Positions 9,964 through 18,759 of a DNA stretch of 64,000 nucleotides are shown here, one piece after another. A model generated the notes under the pieces. The model was not told the origin of the DNA, searched no databases, and was given only the letters and a program-made list of their open reading frames with translations. The stretch spans positions 496,001-560,000 of the forward strand of contig NZ_JAMJPL010000001.1 of NCBI RefSeq assembly GCF_023555055.1, written 5' to 3'. Source of the stretch: Marinobacter sp. ATCH36 (lineage in GTDB: Bacteria; Pseudomonadota; Gammaproteobacteria; Pseudomonadales; Oleiphilaceae). The first letter of the stretch is position 1, and every line of letters begins with the position of its first letter. The translations under genes and the position numbers were made by a program.

Positions 9964-10173
9964 ATGTTTCTCGCCGAAAAATCGACTGGTCACATGATCG
10001 AGGTGCTGGATACCAAGGCGCTGTTTGATCCCAACGAAACGACAGTAAAGGGCAGCCTGCACTTCGGTGAGGAGGCCCAGGACCCGGAGGCTTTTGAAAA
10101 ATCCAGCCTGAACTTTCCGTCCGGGGAATCCCTGCCGCTTTGCTGGACGGACCCGGATTATCGCAGACGGTGA
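9964..10173 (+). CDS. Small unknown protein in the bet operon
   Basis: A 69-residue acidic soluble protein (MFLAEKSTGHMIEVLDTKAL...) with no signal peptide or membrane segment. The ATG at 9964 follows GGGAGGG at a proper distance; a longer frame from 9943 lacks a site. It contains a basic end (DPDYRRR) and a conserved-looking central part, EVLDTKALFDPNETTVKG. It lies 39 bp after the transporter and 45 bp before the YgjV-like gene, so it is probably co-transcribed with the bet genes. Family not recognised. Confidence 0.6.
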   Translation: MFLAEKSTGHMIEVLDTKALFDPNETTVKGSLHFGEEAQDPEAFEKSSLNFPSGESLPLCWTDPDYRRR

Positions 10174-10218
10174 TTCGGCGCCTGCAAAGCCATTCCCTGT
10201 TGTGGCTGGTTGTCCGCC

Positions 10219-10773
10219 ATGCTTGAGGGAATGAGTTATACCGACATGGCGGGCCAGGCGGTCAGCCTGATCGCGCTTGGCTTTTGCATCGTCGGTTTTG
10301 CCAGCAAGCGCGACGACCGCCTGATGGTGCTGCTGATCTCGGCCAACGTGGCCTTCGCCGCGCAGTTTGCCCTGTTTGGCAGCTGGACAGCGGCCATCCT
10401 GAGCTTGTTGGTCATCGGCCGTATCATGCTGGCCCGGCACTATCTCGGCAGCTGGAAGGTAATGCTGGCGGTGCTGGCGGTGAACCTGGTGGCGGCGGCG
10501 CTGACCTGGCGTAGCCCGGTGGATTTCTTCGCTATTGCTGCTGCTATCTTCGGCACAGTGGGCATGTTTATGCTTCGCGGCATTCCAATGCGGTTGATGC
10601 TGATGGCGGCTGCCATTGCCTGGATGCTGAACAACATCGTTATCGGTTCGGTGGGAGGCACACTGGCAGAGGGCATGGTGGTGGTCACCAATTTCATCAC
10701 CATCTATCGGCTGGCCCGGATGAAACGACGGTACCCGGAAGCCTTTGAAAAACTGAAAGAGTCCGGTTCATAG
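10219..10773 (+). CDS. YgjV-family inner membrane protein
   Basis: A 184-residue protein with about five to six transmembrane segments separated by short basic loops (e.g. ASKRDDRL, RLARMKRRYPEAFEKLKES at the C-terminus). Composition and layout resemble the YgjV family of inner-membrane proteins, whose function is not established. The ATG at 10219 is used; ATG 10231 is an alternative start. It ends 6 bp inside the convergent histone-deacetylase-like gene. Position suggests it is the last gene of the bet transcription unit. Confidence 0.7.
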   Translation: MLEGMSYTDMAGQAVSLIALGFCIVGFASKRDDRLMVLLISANVAFAAQFALFGSWTAAILSLLVIGRIMLARHYLGSWKVMLAVLAVNLVAAALTWRSPVDFFAIAAAIFGTVGMFMLRGIPMRLMLMAAAIAWMLNNIVIGSVGGTLAEGMVVVTNFITIYRLARMKRRYPEAFEKLKESGS

Positions 10774-11802
10774 CCGGACTGATTCGAATCCCTTCAGCAC
10801 GTTCACCACGTTCACACCGATAGCATCCACATCGTATCCGCCTTCCATGGTAAACAGGGTTGGCAGGTTCAGCTGCCCCAGCCGTTCACCCATCAGCAGG
10901 TAGTCCGCGGAGGTCAGCTTGAAGAAGGAAATCGGGTCGTCCTCGAAGGTGTCCACGCCGAGTGCGATTACCAGGGCGTCCGGTTGATACGCGGCTATGC
11001 GGGCACAGGCGGTTTCCAGCCCCTCACGCCAGACGCTGAAGGGCGTGCCTGGCGGGTAGACAATGTTGAGGTTAAAACCCTCACCGGGACCTTCCCCGGT
11101 TTCGTCCTCAAAGCCCAGGAAGTGGGGGAAGACCAGGTCCGGGTCGCCGTGCAGGCTGATGCTCAGTACATCGTCACGCTGGTAGAAAATACTCTGGGTA
11201 CCGTTACCGTGGTGGAAGTCCACATCGAGCACAGCCACCCGCCGGGCGCCCTGATCCCGGAAGGCCTGGGCGGCTATTGCGGCATTGTTGAAGAAGCAGT
11301 AGCCGCCAAACAGGTCAGCGTGGGCATGGTGGCCGGGCGGGCGGCATAGCGCGAAGGCGGCGGATTCGCCGTCCGCCACCAGGGCCTGCGCGGTCAGTGC
11401 CACATTGGCGGAAGCGCAGGCGGCGTCCCAGGTGCCTTCGGTGATGGAGGTTTCGGCGGCAAAGCTGTAATAGCCCAGGCGGCCGTCGATGTCTTTCGGT
11501 ACTCTGTGCCGCATGCCCCGGCCGGGCCAGACGGCGGGAATGGCCTCTCCCGGCTTGCCCTCGGCAGCCCAGTCGTTCCAGCTCTGCTGCAGGAAGGCGA
11601 CATAGTCGTGCGTGTGTACGCGGAGAATAGGCTCCAGGCCAAACTCCTGAGGTGGGAGCACCTCCCCCAGTTGCTCCTGTTTCACCCGGCCGAGTATGGT
11701 TTCCGCCCGCGACGGCTTCTCATGGGGCGCGATGAGGATGCCGCCGTCCAGTTCAGTGGTGGCCGTACGGCGGTTGTGCAGGGATGAAAAAACAGTCTTC
11801 AT
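10768..11802 (-). CDS. Histone-deacetylase-family (class II type) amidohydrolase
   Basis: A 344-residue zinc amidohydrolase of the HDAC/AcuC/acetylpolyamine-deacetylase superfamily. The active-site segments are intact: RPPGHHA (H158, H159), DVDFHHGNGTQ (zinc ligands D193 and H197) and SLHGDP. Bacterial members remove acetyl groups from small amines or proteins; the substrate here is not evident. I chose the ATG at 11802 (MKTVFSSLHNRRTA), since the 23 residues upstream are not conserved-looking. It lies 29 bp after the diguanylate cyclase gene on the same strand, so the two may be co-transcribed. Confidence 0.88.
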   Translation of the reverse strand: MKTVFSSLHNRRTATTELDGGILIAPHEKPSRAETILGRVKQEQLGEVLPPQEFGLEPILRVHTHDYVAFLQQSWNDWAAEGKPGEAIPAVWPGRGMRHRVPKDIDGRLGYYSFAAETSITEGTWDAACASANVALTAQALVADGESAAFALCRPPGHHAHADLFGGYCFFNNAAIAAQAFRDQGARRVAVLDVDFHHGNGTQSIFYQRDDVLSISLHGDPDLVFPHFLGFEDETGEGPGEGFNLNIVYPPGTPFSVWREGLETACARIAAYQPDALVIALGVDTFEDDPISFFKLTSADYLLMGERLGQLNLPTLFTMEGGYDVDAIGVNVVNVLKGFESVRL

Positions 11803-11831
11803 GGAAAGGGAACCGTATTGATAGAGGATAA

Positions 11832-13601
11832 TCAGCTGTTTGTTGCCTGCTGGATCTCGGAGTATAGGCAAACCCGGTTACGCCCACCGGCCTTGGCTTG
11901 ATAGAGCGCTTTATCGGCATAGAGTAGCAGGGTATCCAGGTCATCGGAGGGGTCGGGCCGGAAGGAGGCAACGCCAGCGCTGATGGTCAGGGTCAGGCGG
12001 CCCCGCTCAAGGGGGAGCGGATTGCTTTCAATGGCGCTCCGGAGCCGTTCCGCTACTTCACCTGCGCCCTGTTCGTCGGTGTTCTCCAGAAGCACGGCAA
12101 ACTCCTCGCCGCCCACACGGGCAAGCACATCGATGTCCCTGAGGGTTTCCTGTGCAAACCTGCTGAGATGGACCAGCGCCTTGTCGCCAACCCCGTGGCC
12201 GTATGTGTCGTTTACCTTTTTGAAGTAGTCAGCATCGAACATGATGGCTGACAACGGCGCACCAGAGCGAATGGATTTCTTCACTGCGGTCTCGCCCAAT
12301 TCGAAGTAGTGTCTGCGGTTTTTCAGGCCGGTAAGTGCATCGGTGCGCACGGTTTCTTCCAGCTGGCGGATCAGTCGCTCCCGTTCCCGCCGCATGGCTT
12401 CCCGCTGGACTATCTCGTCCTCCAGCAATGCATTGGCACTTTCCAGTTCCCGGGTGCGCTCTTCCACCCGATGCTCGAGGGTGGTGTTGAGCTCGTTCAT
12501 CTCCCGGGTTCTGGCGGTCAGGCTCAGGATCAGGTTTCTAAGCGTGGAGGAGAGGGTGCTCACCTCTTCGTAGTCGTCCCTTTGCTTGATCAGAGTAGCG
12601 GGCTGATCCGGGTCCAGGTTTCTGGCTTCTTCGGTCATTCTCAGTAAGGGTCGGGTGATCCAGCGGGCTGCGAAAAATGCAAAGAAAATCAGCATCAACG
12701 CCACTGCAAAGCCGGTCGTGATCAATGTCAGGCGAAGCTCATTGGCGGGTGCAAATGCGGTGGATGCGGGTTTGCGCACGATCACCAACCAGTCGAAGCC
12801 GCCGTATTCTTCGCTGTCACGCAGCCGGCTGAATCCGGTCAGGTAGTCTCCCTGGGCCCCGGAAGCTTCACCGACCGCCATTGCGCCAGTCAGGTAGCCT
12901 GAGGGAGCGGTATCTGCCTTTTTCGCCAGGGCTTCGGGTATCTGCATACCAATACTGTCTTCCGGTCCGATCAGAATATTGCCATCGCGATCAGCTATCA
13001 TCAGTTCTGTCTGCAAACGCTTCTGCAGGGGGGCCAGCAATGACTCACCGATTGACGCAACCCAATCCAGATACAGATGGGCGCCGAGAATGCCGAGTAA
13101 CGAGTTGTCGTCGGCGAATAGTGGTACGGCAATATCGACAAACCGCAGTGGCGAAGACGACGGATTTTCAAGCCTGGACTCCAGCAGGGCTGCCGGATGG
13201 ACATCACCCAGATAGGGTCCCTCGGCGGCTGCCTGGAACCACGGCCGCTCCGACACATCCATGCCCTGAAGCAGGTTATCGGTGCTGGTAATAACAGTCC
13301 CGCTGGGGGATACCAGGCCAATCCAGGCATAGCTGGGAAAATGATCCTGCAAGGCGTTTACCATAGAGGGAACACTGACGGACTGGTCACCCAGGATGGA
13401 CTGGCTTGTAATGGCAGCAGCAATGCTGAGGTCAGTGTAACGCTCGTGCAGATCCAGCTCGATCTTGTCGCGAAGTTGCACGGCGACTTCCTGCAGGTTC
13501 TGGCTGGTGGATTTCCGCACTTCTTCCACTGCCAGGCTCGAGATTAGCCAGGTTGCTACGGCGGTTGCAACCAGAACCAGGCCACCAAACAGGAGGATCA
13601 A
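11832..13601 (-). CDS. Membrane diguanylate cyclase (Cache-HAMP-GGDEF)
   Basis: About 590 residues: an N-terminal membrane anchor (ILLFGGLVLVATAVATWL), a periplasmic dCache-like sensor domain (about 35-280), a second membrane segment (about 290-315), a HAMP-like linker and coiled coil (RTRELESANALLEDEI), then a GGDEF domain with the active motif GGEEF. It should make cyclic di-GMP in response to a small periplasmic ligand. No ATG or GTG start exists in frame: the coordinate given is a TTG that falls inside the first membrane helix. The frame remains open upstream to a stop near 13651, and the natural-looking N-terminus NFFNTLKSR continues to ATC 13631 or ATT 13637. Confidence 0.85.
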   Translation of the reverse strand: MILLFGGLVLVATAVATWLISSLAVEEVRKSTSQNLQEVAVQLRDKIELDLHERYTDLSIAAAITSQSILGDQSVSVPSMVNALQDHFPSYAWIGLVSPSGTVITSTDNLLQGMDVSERPWFQAAAEGPYLGDVHPAALLESRLENPSSSPLRFVDIAVPLFADDNSLLGILGAHLYLDWVASIGESLLAPLQKRLQTELMIADRDGNILIGPEDSIGMQIPEALAKKADTAPSGYLTGAMAVGEASGAQGDYLTGFSRLRDSEEYGGFDWLVIVRKPASTAFAPANELRLTLITTGFAVALMLIFFAFFAARWITRPLLRMTEEARNLDPDQPATLIKQRDDYEEVSTLSSTLRNLILSLTARTREMNELNTTLEHRVEERTRELESANALLEDEIVQREAMRRERERLIRQLEETVRTDALTGLKNRRHYFELGETAVKKSIRSGAPLSAIMFDADYFKKVNDTYGHGVGDKALVHLSRFAQETLRDIDVLARVGGEEFAVLLENTDEQGAGEVAERLRSAIESNPLPLERGRLTLTISAGVASFRPDPSDDLDTLLLYADKALYQAKAGGRNRVCLYSEIQQATNS

Positions 13602-13765
13602 TCGGCTTTTGAGCGTGTTGAAAAAATTGATGGCAATTGTCCCGGATCGTTATCGTTGTTGCCCAGTTCAGTAAATCCATGACGTGATGCTGGCAGTCCC
13701 TGGCCGGTATCTGACAGTATATTACCGATCAGGCCAAACAACGAATCCAGTCACAGGAACTCCTC

Positions 13766-14326
13766 ATGAAGATCGCAGTGTTTTGTGGCTCCAGCCGGGG
13801 CAATGACAAACAGTTTGCTGATGCCGCCAGAGATTTTGGCAGTTACATGGCCAGTCAGGGCCTGGACCTGGTTTTCGGGGGCGGCAATGTCGGCCTGATG
13901 GGCGTAGTGGCCGATGCCGTGCTGGCGGGCGGCCGAGAGGCGTATGGCGTCATTCCGGAGTCCCTGCGGGACCGGGAGTTGGCACATAAAGGTTTGACCC
14001 GGTTGGACGTAGTCAGCTCCATGCATGAGCGCAAGGCGCTGATGGCAGACATGGCAGACGCTTTTGTGGCGCTGCCTGGTGGCCCGGGTACCATGGACGA
14101 AATTTTCGAAGCCTGGACCTGGGCACAGCTCGGTTATCACAACAAGCCCTGTGCCTTCTACAACGTCAACGGCTACTACGATGAATTGTTGGCGTTCATC
14201 AGCAAGATGTCTGGCGCGGGCTTTCTCAAGCCGGAGTATGCAGATATGGTGATTGTGGAACAGCAGCCGGAGGCACTGGTGTCAGCCCTGAAAAACTACC
14301 AGCCGCCAGTCCGTAAATGGTCGTAA
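13766..14326 (+). CDS. LOG-family (TIGR00730) nucleoside-monophosphate phosphoribohydrolase
   Basis: A 186-residue Rossmann-fold protein of the LOG family, which hydrolyses nucleoside 5'-monophosphates such as cytokinin ribotides (or AMP in bacterial members). The signatures FCGSSRGND at the start, FGGGNVGLMG (about 36-45) and the catalytic PGGPGTMDE (about 109-117) are intact. It starts at the ATG 13766 behind AGGAACTCCTC. It stands alone between the divergent cyclase and the cysteine-cluster gene. Confidence 0.9.
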   Translation: MKIAVFCGSSRGNDKQFADAARDFGSYMASQGLDLVFGGGNVGLMGVVADAVLAGGREAYGVIPESLRDRELAHKGLTRLDVVSSMHERKALMADMADAFVALPGGPGTMDEIFEAWTWAQLGYHNKPCAFYNVNGYYDELLAFISKMSGAGFLKPEYADMVIVEQQPEALVSALKNYQPPVRKWS

Positions 14327-14403
14327 AGCGTCTGTATACCCAGTGGTTTTATCGCTGTTTACAACTCCTCTGCGGCACGCAGCCGAGCTGATAAGATAGA
14401 CGC

Positions 14404-14715
14404 ATGTCTATTCCCATCAAAAATATAACGAACCCCGAAGTCTCCTGCTCTAATTGTCAGGCCTGTTGCTGCCGTCTGGAAGTCATGATTATTTCCGACA
14501 CCGGTGTTCCCGACCGGCATATTGCTGTCGATGAATGGGGTGGTGAAACCATGTTGCGACTGGCGGATGGTTGGTGCTCTGCAATAGATCGAGAAACGTT
14601 CATGTGCACGATTTATGAAAATCGGCCCTGGATTTGTCGGGAATTTGAAATGGGTTCCGATGAATGTCTCGATGAGAGGGCGGAATTGCCGTTATTGGTT
14701 TCCGGCAAGGGATAG
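14404..14715 (+). CDS. YkgJ-type cysteine-cluster protein
   Basis: A 103-residue protein with the cysteine pattern of the YkgJ/CxxCxxCC family: CSNCQACCC near the start, then GWCSAID, MCTIYENRPWICREFEMG and DEC. Such proteins probably bind zinc or an iron-sulfur cluster; their role is unknown. The Cys-x4-Y-x2-RP-x2-C segment is the most diagnostic. Its stop is 2 bp before the ATG of the almA-like monooxygenase, so the two genes are almost certainly co-transcribed. Confidence 0.85.
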   Translation: MSIPIKNITNPEVSCSNCQACCCRLEVMIISDTGVPDRHIAVDEWGGETMLRLADGWCSAIDRETFMCTIYENRPWICREFEMGSDECLDERAELPLLVSGKG

Positions 14716-14717
14716 TT

Positions 14718-16193
14718 ATGAACAAGCAACATGTCGACGTACTGATTATCGGGGCTGGTGTATCCGGTATCGGTATGGCCTGTCACCTCGAGCGGGAGTG
14801 CCCGGGCAAGTCTTTCACCATTCTCGAGCGCCGGAAGTCCCTGGGTGGCACCTGGGATCTTTTCCGTTATCCAGGCATCCGTTCCGACTCCGACATGTAC
14901 ACCTTCGGCTATAATTTTCGCCCGTGGACCAGTGGCAAGGTGCTGGCGGATGGCCCTTCTATCAAACAGTACCTGAGTGAAACCGCATCAGAAAACGATA
15001 TCGAAAAGCACATCCAGTATGGGATTGCAGTGAAACGGGCTGAATGGTCCGGTACCGACAAATGCTGGACGCTGACAGCAGTAAGAGAGGCTACAGGTGA
15101 GACTCTCACCTTCACCGCCGGTTTCATGATCGGTTGCACCGGTTATTACAACTATGACACCGGCTATAAGCCGGATTTCCCCGGTGAAGCCCGTTTCCAG
15201 GGCCAGATTGTGCACCCTCAGCACTGGCCGGAACACCTGGACTACGTAGGTAAACGCGTGGTGGTCATCGGTAGCGGAGCCACGGCCATAACGCTGGTAC
15301 CCACCATGGCGGAGGAGGCTGCACACGTCACCATGCTGCAGCGCTCGCCTTCCTATCTGATGCCGCTGCCGTCAAACGACAGGTTGGCGATGCTTCTCCA
15401 GCGAATGTTTCCGGCGAAACTTGCTTATCGCCTGACCCGGGCGCGAAATGTGGCCGTTGCCCGTTTCCTGTACAACCGCTCGCGCAAGAACCCGGGAATC
15501 ATGCGCCGGCTGATGCTGAGACTGGTGCGTCGGCAGTTGGCCGGCAAGGCTGATATGAGCCACTTCTCTCCCAGCTACAACCCATGGGACCAGCGCCTGT
15601 GTGTGGTCAAGGATGGTGATCTGTTCGGGGCCATCCGCTCTGGCAGGGCGTCGGTTGTAACGGATCACATTGACAGCTTCACAGAGCAGGGTATCCGGCT
15701 GAAATCCGGCCAGGAACTGGCGGCGGATATCATCATTCCGGCCACGGGGCTGGATATCCAGATGCTCGGGGGCATGGATCTGGCAGTTGATGGCCAGCCC
15801 GTGGTTTTGCGGGAAAAGGTCATTTACAAGAATGTGATGGTCGAAGGCGTGCCCAATGCCGGCATGATTTTCGGTTACACCAATATTTCCTGGACCCTGA
15901 AAGTCGATATTGCCGCGGAATACCTGTGTCGACTGCTGAACCATATGGACACCCATGGCAATCAGGTGTGTGTGCCCCGGGATACCGGCGATAGCCGTGG
16001 CGAGGGTACAGTGATGGGAGGGCTGGACTCCGGATACATTCGTCGCGCGGATGATCGCCTGCCACGCCAGGGAACCCATGACCCCTGGAGGGTTACCCAG
16101 AATTATCAAGCAGATGTAAAAACTCTGAGATTTGGAGCGATCGAAGATGGTTATCTGGAGTTCGATGGTATTCGGCCAGTGGAAAAAGCGTAA
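14718..16193 (+). CDS. almA: AlmA-like flavin monooxygenase (long-chain alkane oxidation)
   Basis: A 491-residue flavoprotein monooxygenase. The FAD motif GAGVSGIG (about 12-19) and the run GGTWDLFRYPGIRSDSDM closely match AlmA of Acinetobacter, which is needed for growth on very long n-alkanes. The second Rossmann motif (VVVIGSGATAITL) binds NADPH. Related Baeyer-Villiger enzymes of the EthA type share these motifs, so ketone oxidation remains possible. A conserved ATG (MNKQHVDVLIIGAG) follows the YkgJ-type gene directly, and the acyltransferase gene lies 118 bp downstream. Cytoplasmic or membrane-peripheral. Confidence 0.75.
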   Translation: MNKQHVDVLIIGAGVSGIGMACHLERECPGKSFTILERRKSLGGTWDLFRYPGIRSDSDMYTFGYNFRPWTSGKVLADGPSIKQYLSETASENDIEKHIQYGIAVKRAEWSGTDKCWTLTAVREATGETLTFTAGFMIGCTGYYNYDTGYKPDFPGEARFQGQIVHPQHWPEHLDYVGKRVVVIGSGATAITLVPTMAEEAAHVTMLQRSPSYLMPLPSNDRLAMLLQRMFPAKLAYRLTRARNVAVARFLYNRSRKNPGIMRRLMLRLVRRQLAGKADMSHFSPSYNPWDQRLCVVKDGDLFGAIRSGRASVVTDHIDSFTEQGIRLKSGQELAADIIIPATGLDIQMLGGMDLAVDGQPVVLREKVIYKNVMVEGVPNAGMIFGYTNISWTLKVDIAAEYLCRLLNHMDTHGNQVCVPRDTGDSRGEGTVMGGLDSGYIRRADDRLPRQGTHDPWRVTQNYQADVKTLRFGAIEDGYLEFDGIRPVEKA

Positions 16194-16311
16194 AGCCTGC
16201 CCTGTTCGGTTCCTGAGGGCAGTGGGACCAGTTTTCCGGTCACATTTGGAAGTACACTTTGCGCGGATTCTATGGCAGGCTCCAAACTCGCTTTTGAACA
16301 GGCAATGATGT

Positions 16312-17232
16312 ATGTCCGGCAGTAAGAACAGCAACAGCAGGCGTCTGTGGCATCCCGCATTCTGGCCTTCGTGGCTTCTGGTATTCACGCTCTACCTGCT
16401 TTCCCTGTTACCGATGACGACCAAACAGCGCCTTGGCCGGCGGCTGGGCCGTTTTCTGGAAGGCAAGCTTAAATCCCGGGCCAAAGTGGCCAATACCAAC
16501 ATTGCTACCTGTTTCCCCGAGCTCGACGAAGCGGCCCGTGAACAACTGGTGCGGGACAATTTCGTTGCCTGTACCCGTGGTTTTCTGGAGAGCATTCATG
16601 CCTGGTGGCGGGACATGTCGGGGTATTGCGAGGAAGCTGAAGTGCATGGGCTGGAGCACTTGAAGGAGGCTCAGGCCAGAGGCAAGGGTGTGCTGCTGAT
16701 CGGCGGGCACTACAGCATTTTCGATTTCGCGTTGCCGCTGATTGCCTGCCATCTGAAAAAGCCGGGTTATATGTACCGCCCCAATAACAATCCGGTTATC
16801 GATCGCATGATTGAAAACGGCCGCCGGCGCCATTTCGGTATCCGGCCTTTCACCAAGCGTGAATTGCGGCCGCTGGTGTCCTTTCTGAAAAAGGGCGGTG
16901 AAGTCTGGTTTGCCTGCGACCAGGATTTTGGCAAGAAGACCGAGCTTTTCGTGCCGTTCTTCGGCACAGAAGCAGGTTGTATAACGTCTCCCAGCTACAT
17001 TGCCAGGGTATCCGGTGCGTCGGTCCTCTGTGTAAGCCATCTGCGAATGCCGGACGGAAGCTACCGGGTTACCTTTTCACCGATCCAGGAAGAGTTTGGA
17101 GCGGACAAACAGAGTGACACAGAAGCCTGGAGCCGCTACATCGAAGACACGATTCGCGAACAACCCGATCAGTACCTGTGGTTGCATAAACGCTTCAAGA
17201 CCCGTCCGAAAGGCGCAGAAAAGGTCTACTGA
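16312..17232 (+). CDS. LpxL/HtrB-like acyltransferase
   Basis: A 306-residue member of the lipid A late-acyltransferase family. An N-terminal membrane anchor (LLVFTLYLLSLLPM) is followed by the catalytic H-x4-D motif in GGHYSIFDFA, then the conserved YRPNNNP and WFACDQDFG segments. It transfers an acyl chain to a Kdo-lipid A precursor at the inner membrane. Several paralogues usually exist, so lpxL versus lpxM is left open. Its 3' end overlaps the convergent mltF by 7 bp. Confidence 0.85.
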   Translation: MSGSKNSNSRRLWHPAFWPSWLLVFTLYLLSLLPMTTKQRLGRRLGRFLEGKLKSRAKVANTNIATCFPELDEAAREQLVRDNFVACTRGFLESIHAWWRDMSGYCEEAEVHGLEHLKEAQARGKGVLLIGGHYSIFDFALPLIACHLKKPGYMYRPNNNPVIDRMIENGRRRHFGIRPFTKRELRPLVSFLKKGGEVWFACDQDFGKKTELFVPFFGTEAGCITSPSYIARVSGASVLCVSHLRMPDGSYRVTFSPIQEEFGADKQSDTEAWSRYIEDTIREQPDQYLWLHKRFKTRPKGAEKVY

Positions 17233-18617
17233 GGCCGCGCTGATTCAAACGACGCGCTGATGACATCCCGATAGTTACGAATGCGCTGTACGTAGTGCAC
17301 CGGCTCATAGCCACGGGCATAACCGTAACGGGTACTCGGGTAGTAACGCTTGTCGGCTTTCAGCGGCAATACCTCTTTCATATCATCCCAGGAATCCGGG
17401 TTTTTACCCAGTTCCCGCGCCAGTTGGCGGGCATCCAGAAGGTGGCCGCGGCCGATGTTGTAGCTGGCCAGTGCCAGAAAAGTCCGGTCCGGCTCGGGGA
17501 TAGTATCCGGAAGCCGGCGGTGACGGTCGGCCAGGTAGCGGGCGCCGCCATCGATGGCAGCCGACGGGTCCAAGCGGTTGCTAACACCCAGCGACTGCGC
17601 CGTGTTCCGGGTAAGCATCATGATGCCGCGTACGCCGGTTGGTGATACCGCCGCAGGGTCCCAGTGGGATTCCTGGTAGGAGAGAGCCGCCAGAAGGTCC
17701 GCCGGCATGCCGGTGGTGGCTTCGGCCTCGGAAAAGCGGTTGATAAAGTTTGGCAGGCGGTCGTCAATGCGGCGGTTCAATGCCCTCAGGTCTACGAAAT
17801 CAAACTCTCCAATGTAGGCGTAGTACCGGCTTTCCATATAGCCGATGGCTTCATCCCCTGCAGTGCTGTTCATCCACTCGCGGGCGGTGCCTGCCAGTTC
17901 TTCTGAACCGGCAGGCAGATACCAGCCCAGGTTGTTGCCGGTGTTGAGGTTCATCGCCACCTCGAGATGAGGGAAGTGGCGACGCATCACCTGAACAATG
18001 TTGGAGTCGGCGACTGTGCAATCAACCGATTTTTCTGCCACTGCAGCCAGTAATATTTCTGTGGTGCGCTCTTCGTCCTCGCTGAACTCAATGCCCTCAT
18101 TCTCAACGGCAAGCCGGTTCAGTGTTCCCACATAACTGGAGTCTGCGGTAACCGCAATTCCGACGCCAGCGATGCTTTCGGGCTTGCGGGGCATTGGTCG
18201 CATTTCCCGGTGACAAACCAGTTGCTCTGTCACCTCGGTATGGGCCGGACCGCGGACGAAGTTTTCAGATCGGGAGGGCAGATGGGTCAGCCCGGCTGCC
18301 GCAATGTGGGTGTCTCCGGATTCCAGTGCCTTGAGCACTTCTGAGGTGGACTCGTGCATCGTCCAGCTGACCTGCCAACCCTGGCTCTCCGCGAATTGTG
18401 CAATCAGGCTGTACTCGGGGCCGATAGGGTTTTCATGGCGGTCCAGATAATAGGTGGTGGAGCCGTTTCGGGTAGCAACCTCCAGAACGCCGGTTTCCTC
18501 CGGTGGTGCCAGCGGTTCTACAGATTCATCGTTGTTCAGGGAGGTGGCATCACCCTGGCTGCAACCAGCGATAACGAACAAATACGGCATCAGCACACCA
18601 ATTAGCTTTGGAGTCAT
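17226..18617 (-). CDS. mltF: Membrane-bound lytic murein transglycosylase F
   Basis: A 463-residue lipoprotein with lipobox VIAGC (C19) after a short signal peptide. An extracellular solute-binding (SBP_bac_3-like) domain covers about 50-270. The SLT lysozyme-like domain covers about 290-440, with the catalytic Glu in SYQESHWDP and the SPTGVRGIMMLT signature. This two-domain plan is MltF, which cleaves peptidoglycan to 1,6-anhydro products. I chose ATG 18617 because AGAGG sits 8 nt upstream and it opens the signal peptide; the longer frame adds 73 unlikely residues. Confidence 0.92.
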   Translation of the reverse strand: MTPKLIGVLMPYLFVIAGCSQGDATSLNNDESVEPLAPPEETGVLEVATRNGSTTYYLDRHENPIGPEYSLIAQFAESQGWQVSWTMHESTSEVLKALESGDTHIAAAGLTHLPSRSENFVRGPAHTEVTEQLVCHREMRPMPRKPESIAGVGIAVTADSSYVGTLNRLAVENEGIEFSEDEERTTEILLAAVAEKSVDCTVADSNIVQVMRRHFPHLEVAMNLNTGNNLGWYLPAGSEELAGTAREWMNSTAGDEAIGYMESRYYAYIGEFDFVDLRALNRRIDDRLPNFINRFSEAEATTGMPADLLAALSYQESHWDPAAVSPTGVRGIMMLTRNTAQSLGVSNRLDPSAAIDGGARYLADRHRRLPDTIPEPDRTFLALASYNIGRGHLLDARQLARELGKNPDSWDDMKEVLPLKADKRYYPSTRYGYARGYEPVHYVQRIRNYRDVISASFESARPQ

Positions 18618-18759
18618 CAAGGGCCTCTTATTATCTGGATTCACTTTTTCATTACGGGTCTGTAACCAATATGTATCACTATAGTCCATTACCGATGTAG
18701 GCAGTGCTTTGCATACTGGCCTATGCTGTCGGTACGGTTTCAAACTGAAGGAGAGACTG

